DNA from: Corynebacterium halotolerans YIM 70093 = DSM 44683
Lineage (GTDB): Bacteria; Actinomycetota; Actinomycetes; Mycobacteriales; Mycobacteriaceae
Length of the DNA: 64,000 bases
Reading direction: 5' to 3'
NCBI RefSeq assembly: GCF_000341345.1
Contig: NC_020302.1
Span: 2,336,075 to 2,400,074, forward strand
Shown piece after piece: positions 50,642-59,113 of the stretch. A program made the position numbers and the translations under genes. How positions within the stretch are numbered: position 1 is the stretch's first letter; the number at the start of each line of letters is the position of its first letter. The notes beneath the pieces were generated by a model. It saw only the letters and a program-made list of their open reading frames with translations. It was not told where the DNA came from and ran no database searches.

Positions 50642-52489
50642 CTATCCTTCATCCGTCGAGAGCGCGGCCACGAAGGCCTCCTGCGGCACGGAGACGGAAC
50701 CGATGTTCTTCATGCGCTTCTTGCCGGCCTTCTGCTTCTCCAGCAGCTTGCGCTTACGGGAGATGTCGCCGCCGTAGCACTTGGACAGCACGTCCTTGCG
50801 CAGCGCACGGATATTCTCACGGGCGATGATCTTCGAGCCGATCGCCGCCTGGACGGGGACCTCGAACTGCTGGCGCGGGATGAGCTCCTTGAGCTTGACG
50901 GTCATCTTGTTGCCGTAGCCCTGGGCGTGATCACGGTGCACGATCGCGGAGAACGCGTCCACGGCCTCGCCCTGCAGCAGGATGTCCACCTTGACCAGAT
51001 CCGCCTGCTGCTCGCCGGCCTCCTCGTAGTTCAGGGAGGCGTAGCCCTTGGTGCGGGACTTGAGCATGTCGAAGAAGTCGAAGATGATCTCACCCAGCGG
51101 CATGGTGTAGCGCAGCTCGACGCGGTCCTCGGACAGGTAGTCCATGCCGCCCATCTGGCCGCGCTTGGACTGGCACAGCTCCATTGTCGGGCCGACGAAC
51201 TCGGAGGGGACGATCAGCGTCATCTTCACGATCGGTTCGTAGACCTCGCGCAGCTTGCCCTCCGGCCAGTCGGAGGGGTTGTGCACGCGCTGCTCGCTGC
51301 CGTCCTCCGCGATGACGCGGTAGGTCACCGACGGTGCGGTGGAGATCAGGTCGAGGTCGAACTCGCGCTCGAGGCGGTCGCGGGTGATCTCCATGTGCAG
51401 CAGTCCGAGGAACCCGCAGCGGAAACCGAAGCCCAGCGCCACGGAGGTCTCCGGTTCGAAGGTCAGGGAGGCGTCGTTGAGCTGCAGCTTGTCCAGGGCC
51501 TCCCGCAGGGCCGGGAAGTCGGCCTGGGACACCGGGAACAGACCCGAGTACACCATCGGCACCGGCTCGGCGTAGCCCTTCAGCGGCTCGGTGGCGCCCT
51601 TGTTCGCCCAGGTGACGGTGTCACCGACCTTCGTCTCACGGACGTCCTTCACACCGGTGATGAGGTAACCGACCTCGCCGGGGCCCAGCCCCTCGCATTT
51701 CTTCGGGGTCGGCGAGACGACGCCGATCTCGAGGATCTCGTGGTCGGCCCCGGTGTTCATCATCCGCACCTTCTGACGCGGGGCCAGGCGGCCGTCCATC
51801 ATGCGGATGTAGGTGACCACACCACGGTAGGTGTCGTAGACGGAGTCGAAGATCATGGCGCGTGCCGGGGCGTCGTCGGGGGCGTCGGTGCTGGGGACCG
51901 GGACGAGCTCGGCGACCTTGTCCAGCAGCTCGGGCACGCCCACACCGGTCTTACCGGAGACGCGCAGCACCTCCTCCGGCTCACAGCCGATGATGTTGGC
52001 GATCTCGAGGGCGTACTTCTCCGGGTCCGCGGCCGGCAGATCGATCTTGTTGAGGACCGGGATGATCTCCAGGTCGTTCTCCATCGCCAGGTACAGGTTG
52101 GCCAGCGTCTGCGCCTCGATGCCCTGGGCGGCGTCGACAAGCAGGATGGCCCCCTCACACGCCTCCAGGGCGCGGGAGACCTCGTAGGTGAAGTCGACGT
52201 GGCCGGGGGTGTCGATCATCTGCATGACGATCTCCTCCCCCTCGTGGGGGCCGGATCGCGGAACCCACGGCAGGCGCACGTTCTGCGCCTTGATGGTGAT
52301 GCCCCGCTCGCGCTCGATGTCCATGTTGTCGAGGTACTGGTCGCGCATGTCACGCGCGGCGACGACATTGGAGAGCTGGAGGATGCGGTCCGCGAGCGTC
52401 GACTTGCCGTGGTCGATGTGCGCGATGATGCAGAAGTTACGGATCCGGGCCGGATCGGTGAACGTCTTCTCCGCAAAGTTGGTGGTCAT
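50642..52489 (-). CDS. lepA: Elongation factor 4
   Basis: 615 residues, full length. G1 is AHIDHGKST at 23-31, followed by DTPGHVDF (G3) and NKIDLP (G4). The C-terminal domain [20 protein letters not shown] is specific for LepA. It is a ribosome-associated GTPase that acts under stress or during initiation. Two methyltransferase genes are attached downstream. The catalase block separates it from the PemK-rpsT region, with which it is usually close. Confidence 0.97.
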   Translation of the reverse strand: MTTNFAEKTFTDPARIRNFCIIAHIDHGKSTLADRILQLSNVVAARDMRDQYLDNMDIERERGITIKAQNVRLPWVPRSGPHEGEEIVMQMIDTPGHVDFTYEVSRALEACEGAILLVDAAQGIEAQTLANLYLAMENDLEIIPVLNKIDLPAADPEKYALEIANIIGCEPEEVLRVSGKTGVGVPELLDKVAELVPVPSTDAPDDAPARAMIFDSVYDTYRGVVTYIRMMDGRLAPRQKVRMMNTGADHEILEIGVVSPTPKKCEGLGPGEVGYLITGVKDVRETKVGDTVTWANKGATEPLKGYAEPVPMVYSGLFPVSQADFPALREALDKLQLNDASLTFEPETSVALGFGFRCGFLGLLHMEITRDRLEREFDLDLISTAPSVTYRVIAEDGSEQRVHNPSDWPEGKLREVYEPIVKMTLIVPSEFVGPTMELCQSKRGQMGGMDYLSEDRVELRYTMPLGEIIFDFFDMLKSRTKGYASLNYEEAGEQQADLVKVDILLQGEAVDAFSAIVHRDHAQGYGNKMTVKLKELIPRQQFEVPVQAAIGSKIIARENIRALRKDVLSKCYGGDISRKRKLLEKQKAGKKRMKNIGSVSVPQEAFVAALSTDEG

Positions 52490-53205
52490 GTAAGTGGCGG
52501 CACCTTTCTCTATAGCTTCTCCAACCTTACCTGACGCCTCCCGGCTGATTGGCCCGCTTCCCAGCTGGCGTTACATCTCCGGGCCCGACGCACGTGCACG
52601 GCAATCACATCCACCATCCCGCACCTCGCTGAGCAGCGGAAACGTGCCCATCTCCCGATGCAGGACCGCGGCGGACCGGGCGAGCCGCACCGCCGGAACG
52701 TCAGCTCCCCCCTCAAGCGCCGAGGCTTGCGGGACGGCGCGCGACGACGACGCCCGCGGCCATCACTTCGGAGGGTGGAGTGGAAGGCGCCGGAAGAATA
52801 TAAGAAATCCCGCACCCGATTCAGAACCGCCAGTTGCCCACCCCTGCATGCCACAGGGGCCCTGAGCGGATGACAGAAAGACGATGACCAGCACTTCACG
52901 TTCCCGACCGCCATCCGCGCCCCGCTCCCGCAGGGGATCGCGACGACCGCAGGGGCGGGCTCCGGCCCCATCAGGCTCCGGCAAATGCGCGGCACGAACG
53001 CCCGCCCCGCGTATAGCATGGGCCACACTCACTGAGGCAGTGAGTTGCGCCTGACATGACCGACCCGTACATCAACCCCTCACAACCGGCGCCCCTGACA
53101 GACAATCGATCAGGGCAGGTGGAGAGGGACCGAGCTCGACTCTGCCCGCGTCGTCGCCGCGGCGGCTGCGCGGACAGTCCGAAGCGAGAACCGAGGAGAT
53201 GACGC
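52490..53205. other. 716-bp gap between lepA and the Mn-catalase
   Basis: The largest stretch without a convincing gene. Open frames exist on both strands (for example 52510-53028 minus and 52494-52865 plus), but their Arg/Pro/Ser-rich translations look like by-products of high G+C. The lepA promoter must be at the left end. A palindromic operator candidate and a TATAGC -10 lie near 53011-53045. Confidence 0.45.
53027..53045. promoter_or_regulatory. Inverted repeat in the Mn-catalase promoter
   Basis: ACTCACTG-AGG-CAGTGAGT, perfect 8-bp arms, ten bases after a -10-like TATAGC (53011-53016). Its size fits a TetR or MarR dimer. It lies about 160 bp before the catalase start. Confidence 0.5.
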
Positions 53206-54087
53206 ATGTTCATTCACAAGCAGACACTGCAGTACCCGTCAAAGCCGGAGAAGCCCGACGCCGACTACGCGCGCAAGCTCCAGGAGGTGATCGGCGGCCA
53301 GTACGGCGAGATCACCGTCGCCATGCAGTACAGCTTCCAGGCCTGGAACTCCCACATCCCGGGCAAGTACCGCGACCTGCTGTTCAGCACCGCCGCCGAG
53401 GAATTCGGCCACATCGAGATGCTCGCGACCATGGTCGCCCAGCTGCTCGAGGACTCCCCGCTGGGCATCACCGAGAAGGCCATCCAGGATGATCCGGCGG
53501 TGGCGGCGGTCATCGGCGGCACCGACCTGCAGCACGCCATCGTCTCCGGTGCCGGCGCCCGTCCCTTCGACAGCATGGGCAACCCGTGGAGCGGTTCCTA
53601 CGTGACCGCCAGCGGCAATCTGCTGGCCGATATGACCTCCAACATCAACGCTGAGATGCAGGGTCGCACCCAGGTCGCCCGGCTGTACCACATGACCGAC
53701 GACCGCGGCGTGAAGGACATGCTGGGCTTCCTGCTGGCGCGCGACACCATGCACCAGAACCAGTGGCTGGCCGCCGCCCGCGACCTGCAGAAGGAGGGCA
53801 ACGAGAACCTGCCGGTGCCGAGCAACTTCCCGCGCAGCAAGGAGCACGAGGAGTTCTCCCACCAGGCCATCAACTTCTCCGACGGTGAGCACATGGCGGA
53901 GGGCTCCTGGGCCTCGGGCCCGGCCCCGGACGGCCTGGCCAACTTCACCTACGTCGAGACCCCGCCGGAGGGAGCGCCGATGAACCCGCCGACCCATCCG
54001 GACGCCCGGTTCTACGGCACCACCGAGTTGCCCAACACCATGGAGAAGGTGGCCGGCCGGGTCCAGGAAAAGTTCAATAAGGAGTAA
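53206..54087 (+). CDS. Manganese catalase
   Basis: 293 residues, typical for the family. The four-helix core has metal-ligand acids and histidines in GEITVAMQYSFQAW, TAAEEFGHIEMLATMV, INAEMQGRTQVARLY and RDTMHQNQWLAA. It breaks down hydrogen peroxide without haem. Cytosolic. AGGAG precedes the ATG. The di-iron enzyme operon follows 192 bp later on the same strand. Confidence 0.93.
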   Translation: MFIHKQTLQYPSKPEKPDADYARKLQEVIGGQYGEITVAMQYSFQAWNSHIPGKYRDLLFSTAAEEFGHIEMLATMVAQLLEDSPLGITEKAIQDDPAVAAVIGGTDLQHAIVSGAGARPFDSMGNPWSGSYVTASGNLLADMTSNINAEMQGRTQVARLYHMTDDRGVKDMLGFLLARDTMHQNQWLAAARDLQKEGNENLPVPSNFPRSKEHEEFSHQAINFSDGEHMAEGSWASGPAPDGLANFTYVETPPEGAPMNPPTHPDARFYGTTELPNTMEKVAGRVQEKFNKE

Positions 54088-54279
54088 ATCGGGGCGGCTC
54101 CTCCGGTAACTTCCGTTCCAGAGGCACGCTCAGCGACACCGCCCCGCCCCGCCCCCATCCCACGATGGCACCGGGGTGGGGCAGTCTCCCCGCCTCACCG
54201 ACTCACTGTCCGCAAGGCCGCATGACCCGGTGCGCCTGATCGCATTCCCATCAGCCTTTCAGAGAAATGACAACCGAGA

Positions 54280-55338
54280 ATGACGACCGTCGAGACCATC
54301 TCCACCACCGCACCCGCCCCACGCGGCACCGCCAGCCAGATCCTGCTTGAGCTGCTGTCCCGCGAGCCGGGCTCCCCCGCCTCCGACGTCAGCCACCTCG
54401 CGGAGACCGTCGACCGCGCCCTGGCCGACTCCGGGGACCTGCTCACCGACGACGACCTGCAGCTGACCCTGTTCATCCTCTATCTCCTCCACTACGGGCC
54501 GGTGCCCTTCGTGGTCGGCGACTGGGAGTGGCACCCCGGCCTGCTGGCAGTCCGCGCCCGCATCGAGGCGGAGTTCGAGACCGCCCTGCGGAAGGTCGTG
54601 CAGCTTCCCGACGCCGCCCGGGGCGACAACGCCCCCACCGGCGCGGAGGTCACCCAGATGCTGTTCGACCTGACGAATGAGGTGGCCAGACCGGAGTTGG
54701 CCATGTGGGCGGCCCGCCACGCCACCGATGAACAGCTGCGGGAGTTTCTGATCCTGCGCAGCATCTACACGCTCCGCGAGGCGGATCCGCACTCCTGGGC
54801 CATCCCGCGGCTGCGGGGCCGGGCGAAGGCCGCGCTGGTGGAGATCCAGTCCGACGAGTACGGCGGCGGACGCCCCGAGCGGCTGCACGCGTCGATCTTC
54901 GCCCGCACCCTGCGCGGGATGGGCCTCAGCGACACCCCCGACGCCTATCTCAACCTGGTCCCGGCGGTCACACTGGCGTCGGTGAACACAATGAGCTTCT
55001 TCGGGCTGCACCGGCGACTGCGCGGGGCGATCGTCGGGCACCTGGCCGCCTTCGAGATGACCTCCTCGCTGCCGAACAAGCACTACGGCAACGCTTTCCG
55101 GCGTCTCGGCCACGGACCCGAGGTCACCTGGTACTACGACGAGCACGTCGAGGCCGACGCGGTGCACGAGCAGATCGCCGCACGTGACCTGGCCGGTTCG
55201 CTGGCCGACGACGATCCTGAGGTGGCCGCCGACATCGTCTTCGGTGCCTGCGCCAGTCTGCACATGGACGACCTGGTCGGCGCCCACCTGAAGACCGCGT
55301 GGACGGAAGGCCACTCGGCCCTGCGGGAGGCGCGATGA
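54280..55338 (+). CDS. Haem-oxygenase-like iron-containing redox enzyme
   Basis: 352 residues. The C-terminal half carries the expected metal ligands of the haem-oxygenase-like di-iron group: Glu in AAFEMTSSLPNKHYGN near 259, His near 268, and YYDEHVEADAVHEQ near 285-298. Members oxidise amino acids, fatty acids or small amines, or serve in oxidative stress. The ATG of the glycosyltransferase overlaps its stop (ATGA). Substrate unknown. Confidence 0.8.
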   Translation: MTTVETISTTAPAPRGTASQILLELLSREPGSPASDVSHLAETVDRALADSGDLLTDDDLQLTLFILYLLHYGPVPFVVGDWEWHPGLLAVRARIEAEFETALRKVVQLPDAARGDNAPTGAEVTQMLFDLTNEVARPELAMWAARHATDEQLREFLILRSIYTLREADPHSWAIPRLRGRAKAALVEIQSDEYGGGRPERLHASIFARTLRGMGLSDTPDAYLNLVPAVTLASVNTMSFFGLHRRLRGAIVGHLAAFEMTSSLPNKHYGNAFRRLGHGPEVTWYYDEHVEADAVHEQIAARDLAGSLADDDPEVAADIVFGACASLHMDDLVGAHLKTAWTEGHSALREAR

Positions 55339-56333
55339 CCGTCCCCACACCCGTGCTCGAATACCTCCTGCCGCTGAAGTGGAGCGACGACGCCGATCCG
55401 GCGGAACTCGCCGAACTCGCCGAGTACCTGGGCCGGGTGGTCACCCACGCCCGCGTCACCCTCGTCGACGGCTCCAGCCCCGAGGCGCGCGCCCGCCACG
55501 AGGCGGCGCTGCCGGACGAGGTCAACGTCATCCCCGCCGACCCTGAGTTGGCCCGCAACGGCAAGGTCGCCGGCGTGCTCACCGCCATCCCGACGCTGCG
55601 CGCGGAGAAGGTCATCATCGCCGACGACGATGTGCGCTACACCGCCACCACCCTGACCCGGATGTCCGAGGCGCTCGACGACCACGCCATCGTCCGCCCC
55701 CAGAACCATTTCGTCACCGCGGACGGCTCCCCGCTGCCCTGGCACGCCCGCTGGGACACCGGCCGCACGCTCCTCAACCGGGCCTTCGGCTCCGACTACC
55801 CCGGCACGCTCGGGGTGCGGCTGGAGTACCTGGCCGGCGGCTACGACGGTGACCTGCTCTTCGAGAACCTCGAACTGATCCGCACCGTCCTGGCCCGCGG
55901 CGGCCGCGAGCTGGCCGCCGACGACCTCTTCGTCGTCCGCCGCCCGCCCTCGACCCGCGGCTTCCTCGGCCAGCGCGTCCGTCAGGCCTACGACAGCTTC
56001 GCCCAGCCCACCCGGCTCGCGGCCGAACTGGCGATCCTGCCCGCGGCACTCCTCGCTTCACGACGCCCGGTGTGGCTGCTCATCGGTTTCGCCGGCACGG
56101 CCGCCGCGGCCGAGGTCGGACGTCGCCGCAGCGGTGGTGACCGCATCTTCGACCGCACCGCCGCACTGTGGGCCCCGCTGTGGGTCACGGAGCGTGGACT
56201 GTGCATCTGGCTCGCGCTCATCGAACGGGCCCGTGGGGGCGTGCGCTACCGCGATTCGCGCCTGCTGACCGCGGCGCACTCCCTGCGCGCGCTGAAATCC
56301 CGGGAAGAGAACAGGAGCCTGACCCATGTCTGA
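55335..56333 (+). CDS. Family 2-type glycosyltransferase
   Basis: 332 residues from ATG at 55335. A GT-A fold: LLPLKW near the start, the DxD-like IADDDVRYTATTLTRM near residue 98, and acceptor-side DLLFENLELIRT near 180. Two hydrophobic stretches near 230-265 suggest membrane association. It should transfer a nucleotide sugar to an unknown acceptor. Overlaps both neighbours (4 and 8 bp). Confidence 0.78.
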   Translation: MTVPTPVLEYLLPLKWSDDADPAELAELAEYLGRVVTHARVTLVDGSSPEARARHEAALPDEVNVIPADPELARNGKVAGVLTAIPTLRAEKVIIADDDVRYTATTLTRMSEALDDHAIVRPQNHFVTADGSPLPWHARWDTGRTLLNRAFGSDYPGTLGVRLEYLAGGYDGDLLFENLELIRTVLARGGRELAADDLFVVRRPPSTRGFLGQRVRQAYDSFAQPTRLAAELAILPAALLASRRPVWLLIGFAGTAAAAEVGRRRSGGDRIFDRTAALWAPLWVTERGLCIWLALIERARGGVRYRDSRLLTAAHSLRALKSREENRSLTHV

Positions 56334-56562
56334 GCACGATCAGCCCACCGTCATCACCGCCTGCCCCGACGGACCACTGCTGGTCCGCGGCGACATCGCC
56401 ATCGCCCTGGAACCCGGCGCGGATCCGAAGCGCCCCGACCGCCGCGTGGTGGCCCTGTGCCGCTGCGGAGCCTCGGGCATCAAGCCGTTGTGCGATGGCA
56501 CGCACAAGCTCACGCGTTTCCGCAGCCACGACACCGGATGGGTCGAGCTCCCGGAGGAATGA
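56326..56562 (+). CDS. CDGSH iron-sulfur protein
   Basis: 78 residues. CRCGASGIKPLCDGTH gives the three cysteines (45, 47, 56) and His60 that bind a 2Fe-2S cluster in MitoNEET-type proteins. A single CDGSH motif. The start is inside the glycosyltransferase gene, so expression is coupled. Likely an electron carrier for the di-iron enzyme of the same operon. Confidence 0.88.
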   Translation: MSEHDQPTVITACPDGPLLVRGDIAIALEPGADPKRPDRRVVALCRCGASGIKPLCDGTHKLTRFRSHDTGWVELPEE

Positions 56563-56583
56563 CCGGCCCCCTGCTGTTCAGCC

Positions 56584-56638
56584 GTTGAGCCCGGCACGGC
56601 ACTGCCTGTGCGCGGGCAGGGCTTCAACCAACCGCCTC
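56584..56638 (+). terminator. Imperfect hairpin after the CDGSH gene
   Basis: GTTGAGCCC (56584-56592) pairs with GGGCTTCAAC (56629-56638) with one bulged A; the inside is also self-complementary (CGGCAC/GTGCGCG). 22 bp after the stop. Confidence 0.4.
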
Positions 56639-56726
56639 CGTCAGATTCCCCCGTCCGCCCCGTCCCGGGTGTGACGGCGGGATTTCCCTCACTCGCCCGC
56701 CACCCCCGTTCCCAGTTAGTGGACGT

Positions 56727-56754
56727 TTCAACTTTTCTGGTCTGGGGCTACCAT
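56727..56754 (+). promoter_or_regulatory. Candidate promoter of the PemK-like gene
   Basis: TTCAAC (56727-56732) and TACCAT (56749-56754), spacer 16 bp, in an A+T richer stretch. The remaining leader to 56935 has no gene I can support. Confidence 0.4.
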
Positions 56755-56935
56755 GGGGTCAACGCCAGGCGCAGTAGCGGCAGCTTCCCCACCCGACCCG
56801 TCTCCCCACCCGTCCATTGGCACGGGTGGGGCGGATGAAACGTTCTCCACTACCGCGTCGATACAACACAATAGGGGCACCTCCCGGCAGGCGTCACATT
56901 TCTACGCGATATTTCAGGACATAGGATCGAAGGAC

Positions 56936-57502
56936 ATGGGGCTCGGACAGCGCATCAGAAAGCAGCTCGGCAAGACTAGGGCGAAGCTGCGAAACCGCCT
57001 GTCCACGCCCGAGCCGAGCGAGTCGCTCGACAACGGACTGGCCCGCATCAATGAGCGCCTTGGCCTCCACTCCGAGTCCCGGTCCGACGCCGCCCGCCCC
57101 GTCACCACCATCCGGGTCGAACCCACCCACCGGCTCTCGCGCAGCATCTACTACGCCCCGGACATGGACGGCCAGGCCGAGCCCGGCGAGGTCGTGTGGA
57201 TCTGGGCGCCGAGCGACGGCCCGGCGCATCCGCCCCGCGAGCGGGCCGTCCTCGTCGTCGGCCGCACCCGCCACACGATCCTGGGGCTGTTGATCTCCCC
57301 GAATCCGGAGCACGACGGTGAGGAGCACTGGCTGGACATCGGCGCCGGCGAATGGGACGCCTCGGGCCGCCAGTGCTGGATCCGGCTGGACCGGGTCCTC
57401 GAGGCCCCCGAGCGCGGCATCCGCCGACAGGGCACCCTGTTCCCGCAACCGCGGTTCGAGCGCATCGCCAACAAGCTGCGCTCCTCCTACCAGTGGGCGT
57501 GA
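56936..57502 (+). CDS. PemK/MazF-like protein next to rpsT
   Basis: 188 residues from ATG at 56936; the open frame extends upstream but with low-complexity sequence. The first 40 residues are basic (GLGQRIRKQLGKTRAKLRNR). The PemK-like part starts about residue 65: IYYAPDMDGQAEPGEVVWIW, then VLVVGRTRHTILGLLIS and WIRLDRVLEAPERGIRRQG. Actinobacteria keep this gene beside rpsT without an antitoxin, so a housekeeping RNA- or ribosome-linked role is more likely than a toxin. Function unproven. Confidence 0.75.
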   Translation: MGLGQRIRKQLGKTRAKLRNRLSTPEPSESLDNGLARINERLGLHSESRSDAARPVTTIRVEPTHRLSRSIYYAPDMDGQAEPGEVVWIWAPSDGPAHPPRERAVLVVGRTRHTILGLLISPNPEHDGEEHWLDIGAGEWDASGRQCWIRLDRVLEAPERGIRRQGTLFPQPRFERIANKLRSSYQWA

Positions 57503-57509
57503 GGCGCTT

Positions 57510-57539
57510 TTGGGCAACTGGTACCCCACCTGCTAGAAT
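57510..57539 (+). promoter_or_regulatory. rpsT promoter
   Basis: TTGGGC (57510-57515), 18-bp spacer, TAGAAT (57534-57539). The resulting leader to the start codon is about 145 bases long, long enough for a control structure such as S20 autoregulation. Confidence 0.6.
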
Positions 57540-57691
57540 TTCGCTGTTATTCATCTCCGGGCGCACCGGTCGGGGCGGGCAGGACCTTGGGTCCGCTCTT
57601 CGAACACCGGCGCCAAGGGCCACACGGTCCGGGACATGTCCGGTTGGTGGGTCACTGACACCGATCCTTCTAATCCAAGAGGTATTTCACG

Positions 57692-57955
57692 ATGGCAAAC
57701 ATCAAGTCCCAGCAGAAGCGCGTTCTCACCAACGAGAAGGCTCGTCAGCGTAACCAGGCCGTCCGCTCCGCCGTGCGCACCGAGATCCGCAAGTTCCGTG
57801 CCGCCGTCGACGCCGGCGACAAGGCCGCCGCTGAGACCCAGCTCCGCGTTGCTTCCCGCGCGCTGGACAAGTCCGTCTCCAAGGGCGTGTTCCACCGCAA
57901 CAACGCCGCCAACAAGAAGTCCAGCATGGCCCTGGCCCTGAACAAGATGGCCTAA
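57692..57955 (+). CDS. rpsT: Small-subunit ribosomal protein S20
   Basis: 87 residues, the expected length. [20 protein letters not shown] and [20 protein letters not shown] are the family signatures; strongly basic and helical. It binds 16S rRNA early in assembly. AGAGG precedes the ATG. Codon use is typical of a highly expressed gene. Confidence 0.98.
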   Translation: MANIKSQQKRVLTNEKARQRNQAVRSAVRTEIRKFRAAVDAGDKAAAETQLRVASRALDKSVSKGVFHRNNAANKKSSMALALNKMA

Positions 57956-57975
57956 GCAGCCCTCTGACTTCCCGG

Positions 57976-58001
57976 AAGTCCCCGCCCTCGGGCGGGGACT
58001 T
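57976..58001. terminator. rpsT terminator
   Basis: AAGTCCCCGCC (57976-57986) pairs with GGCGGGGACTT (57991-58001), loop CTCG, then TTCTG. 20 bp after the stop. It can also serve the convergent LysE-type gene. Confidence 0.8.
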
Positions 58002-58061
58002 TCTGCGTTCCGGGGTCGGTGGTAGCCCCGCCCATCCGGCGTGAACCGCCGACGCGGGCCG

Positions 58062-58706
58062 TCAGACCAGTTCCCCCAGCCCGCGCACCGCGAGCACGCC
58101 GCCGGCGATGAGGAAGAAGATTCCGGCGAAGACGTCGATCCACGGTCCCGCGTTCAGCAGCTTCTGCCGCATCGTCGGGGTGGAGATCAGCAGCGACATG
58201 AACGTGAACAGCGCCAGCGACGACAGTGAGAGCGCCACAATAACCAGGACCGCCACCCCGGCACCCGGTTCGGCGGGCAGCAGCGGGGCGATCATGGCGG
58301 ACAGGAACAGCACGATCTTCGGGTTCGACAGGTTCGTTGTGAGCCCACGCCAGAACGCCGAGCGCAGCGGCCCGAGCCGGGCGGCGGCGTCCTCGAGGTT
58401 CCGGGGCGGGCTGCCGCGCTCCGCCCAGCCGGCGATGAGCATGCCGCGGCCCATCCACATCAGCCACGCGCCGCCGATCAGCTGCACGAATCCGAGCGCC
58501 GCCGGGAAGGCGTTGAGCACCGCCGCCGCCCCGAGGACGGTGAGACTGCACCAGAAGACCACACCCACGTGGATGCCGAGGGTGGTGGCCATCGCGTGCC
58601 GGCGCGAACGGGTGGCCATCCGGGTCACCAACATGACGTCGGGCCCCGGGGAGGCGGCCCCGACCAGGTTCATCAGGACGAGGGTGCCCAGTTGGGCGAG
58701 GTTCAC
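58062..58706 (-). CDS. LysE/RhtB-family exporter
   Basis: 214 residues, six helices. VGAASPGPDVMLVTRMATRS near residue 15 is the LysE-superfamily hallmark, and GLTTNLSNPKIVLFLSAM near 122 the second. It exports an amino acid or similar metabolite. GTG start overlaps the ankyrin gene stop by four bases. Confidence 0.88.
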   Translation of the reverse strand: MNLAQLGTLVLMNLVGAASPGPDVMLVTRMATRSRRHAMATTLGIHVGVVFWCSLTVLGAAAVLNAFPAALGFVQLIGGAWLMWMGRGMLIAGWAERGSPPRNLEDAAARLGPLRSAFWRGLTTNLSNPKIVLFLSAMIAPLLPAEPGAGVAVLVIVALSLSSLALFTFMSLLISTPTMRQKLLNAGPWIDVFAGIFFLIAGGVLAVRGLGELV

Positions 58707-59092
58707 TCCTCCACGCCGAGACGACCGAGCAGGTCGTCACGGCCGAACATCCGGGCGCAGTCGACGGCGGTGGGGTGGCCGATGGTGGGATCGGCGCCGG
58801 CGTCGATGAGCACGTCGACGACCTCGTTCTCCTTCTTGAAGATCGCCCCGGCCAGCGGGGACTGCGCGCGGTCGTTGAGCTTGTTGATGTCCGCGCCCCG
58901 TTCGATGAGGCCGCGCACCAGCGTGGGCTGGCCGTTGTAGGCGGCGAGCATGAGCAGGGTGTTGCCTTCCTGGTTCATCAGGTCGACGTTGAGCCCCTGG
59001 TCGATGATCTCGAGCAGGTCCTGGTGGCCTTTGCGTGCCATGTCGAAGAGCTGGGTGGCCAGCTCCTGTACATCCTGGGGAATATCAGTCAT
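58703..59092 (-). CDS. Ankyrin-repeat protein
   Basis: 129 residues from ATG at 59092; an upstream in-frame ATG at 59113 is less likely. Three ankyrin units are visible: DLMNQEGNTLLMLAAYNGQP, LIERGADINKLNDRAQSPLA and VLIDAGADPTIGHPTAVDCA. A cytosolic binding protein. In actinobacteria small ankyrin proteins of this kind accompany catalases or exporters. Partner unknown. Confidence 0.85.
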   Translation of the reverse strand: MTDIPQDVQELATQLFDMARKGHQDLLEIIDQGLNVDLMNQEGNTLLMLAAYNGQPTLVRGLIERGADINKLNDRAQSPLAGAIFKKENEVVDVLIDAGADPTIGHPTAVDCARMFGRDDLLGRLGVEE

Positions 59093-59113
59093 GCGTGCCA
59101 GTGTAAACCGCAA

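Noticed and set aside
52510-53028. Possible minus-strand gene in the lepA-catalase gap
   Set aside because: Arg/Ser/Pro-rich sequence, no ribosome site, no domain. It could be a decayed gene, but I cannot support it.
54088-54279. Terminator between the Mn-catalase and the di-iron enzyme gene
   Set aside because: GGGGCGG and CCGCCCC can pair, but the loop would be more than 40 bases and no T-run follows. Read-through into the operon is possible.
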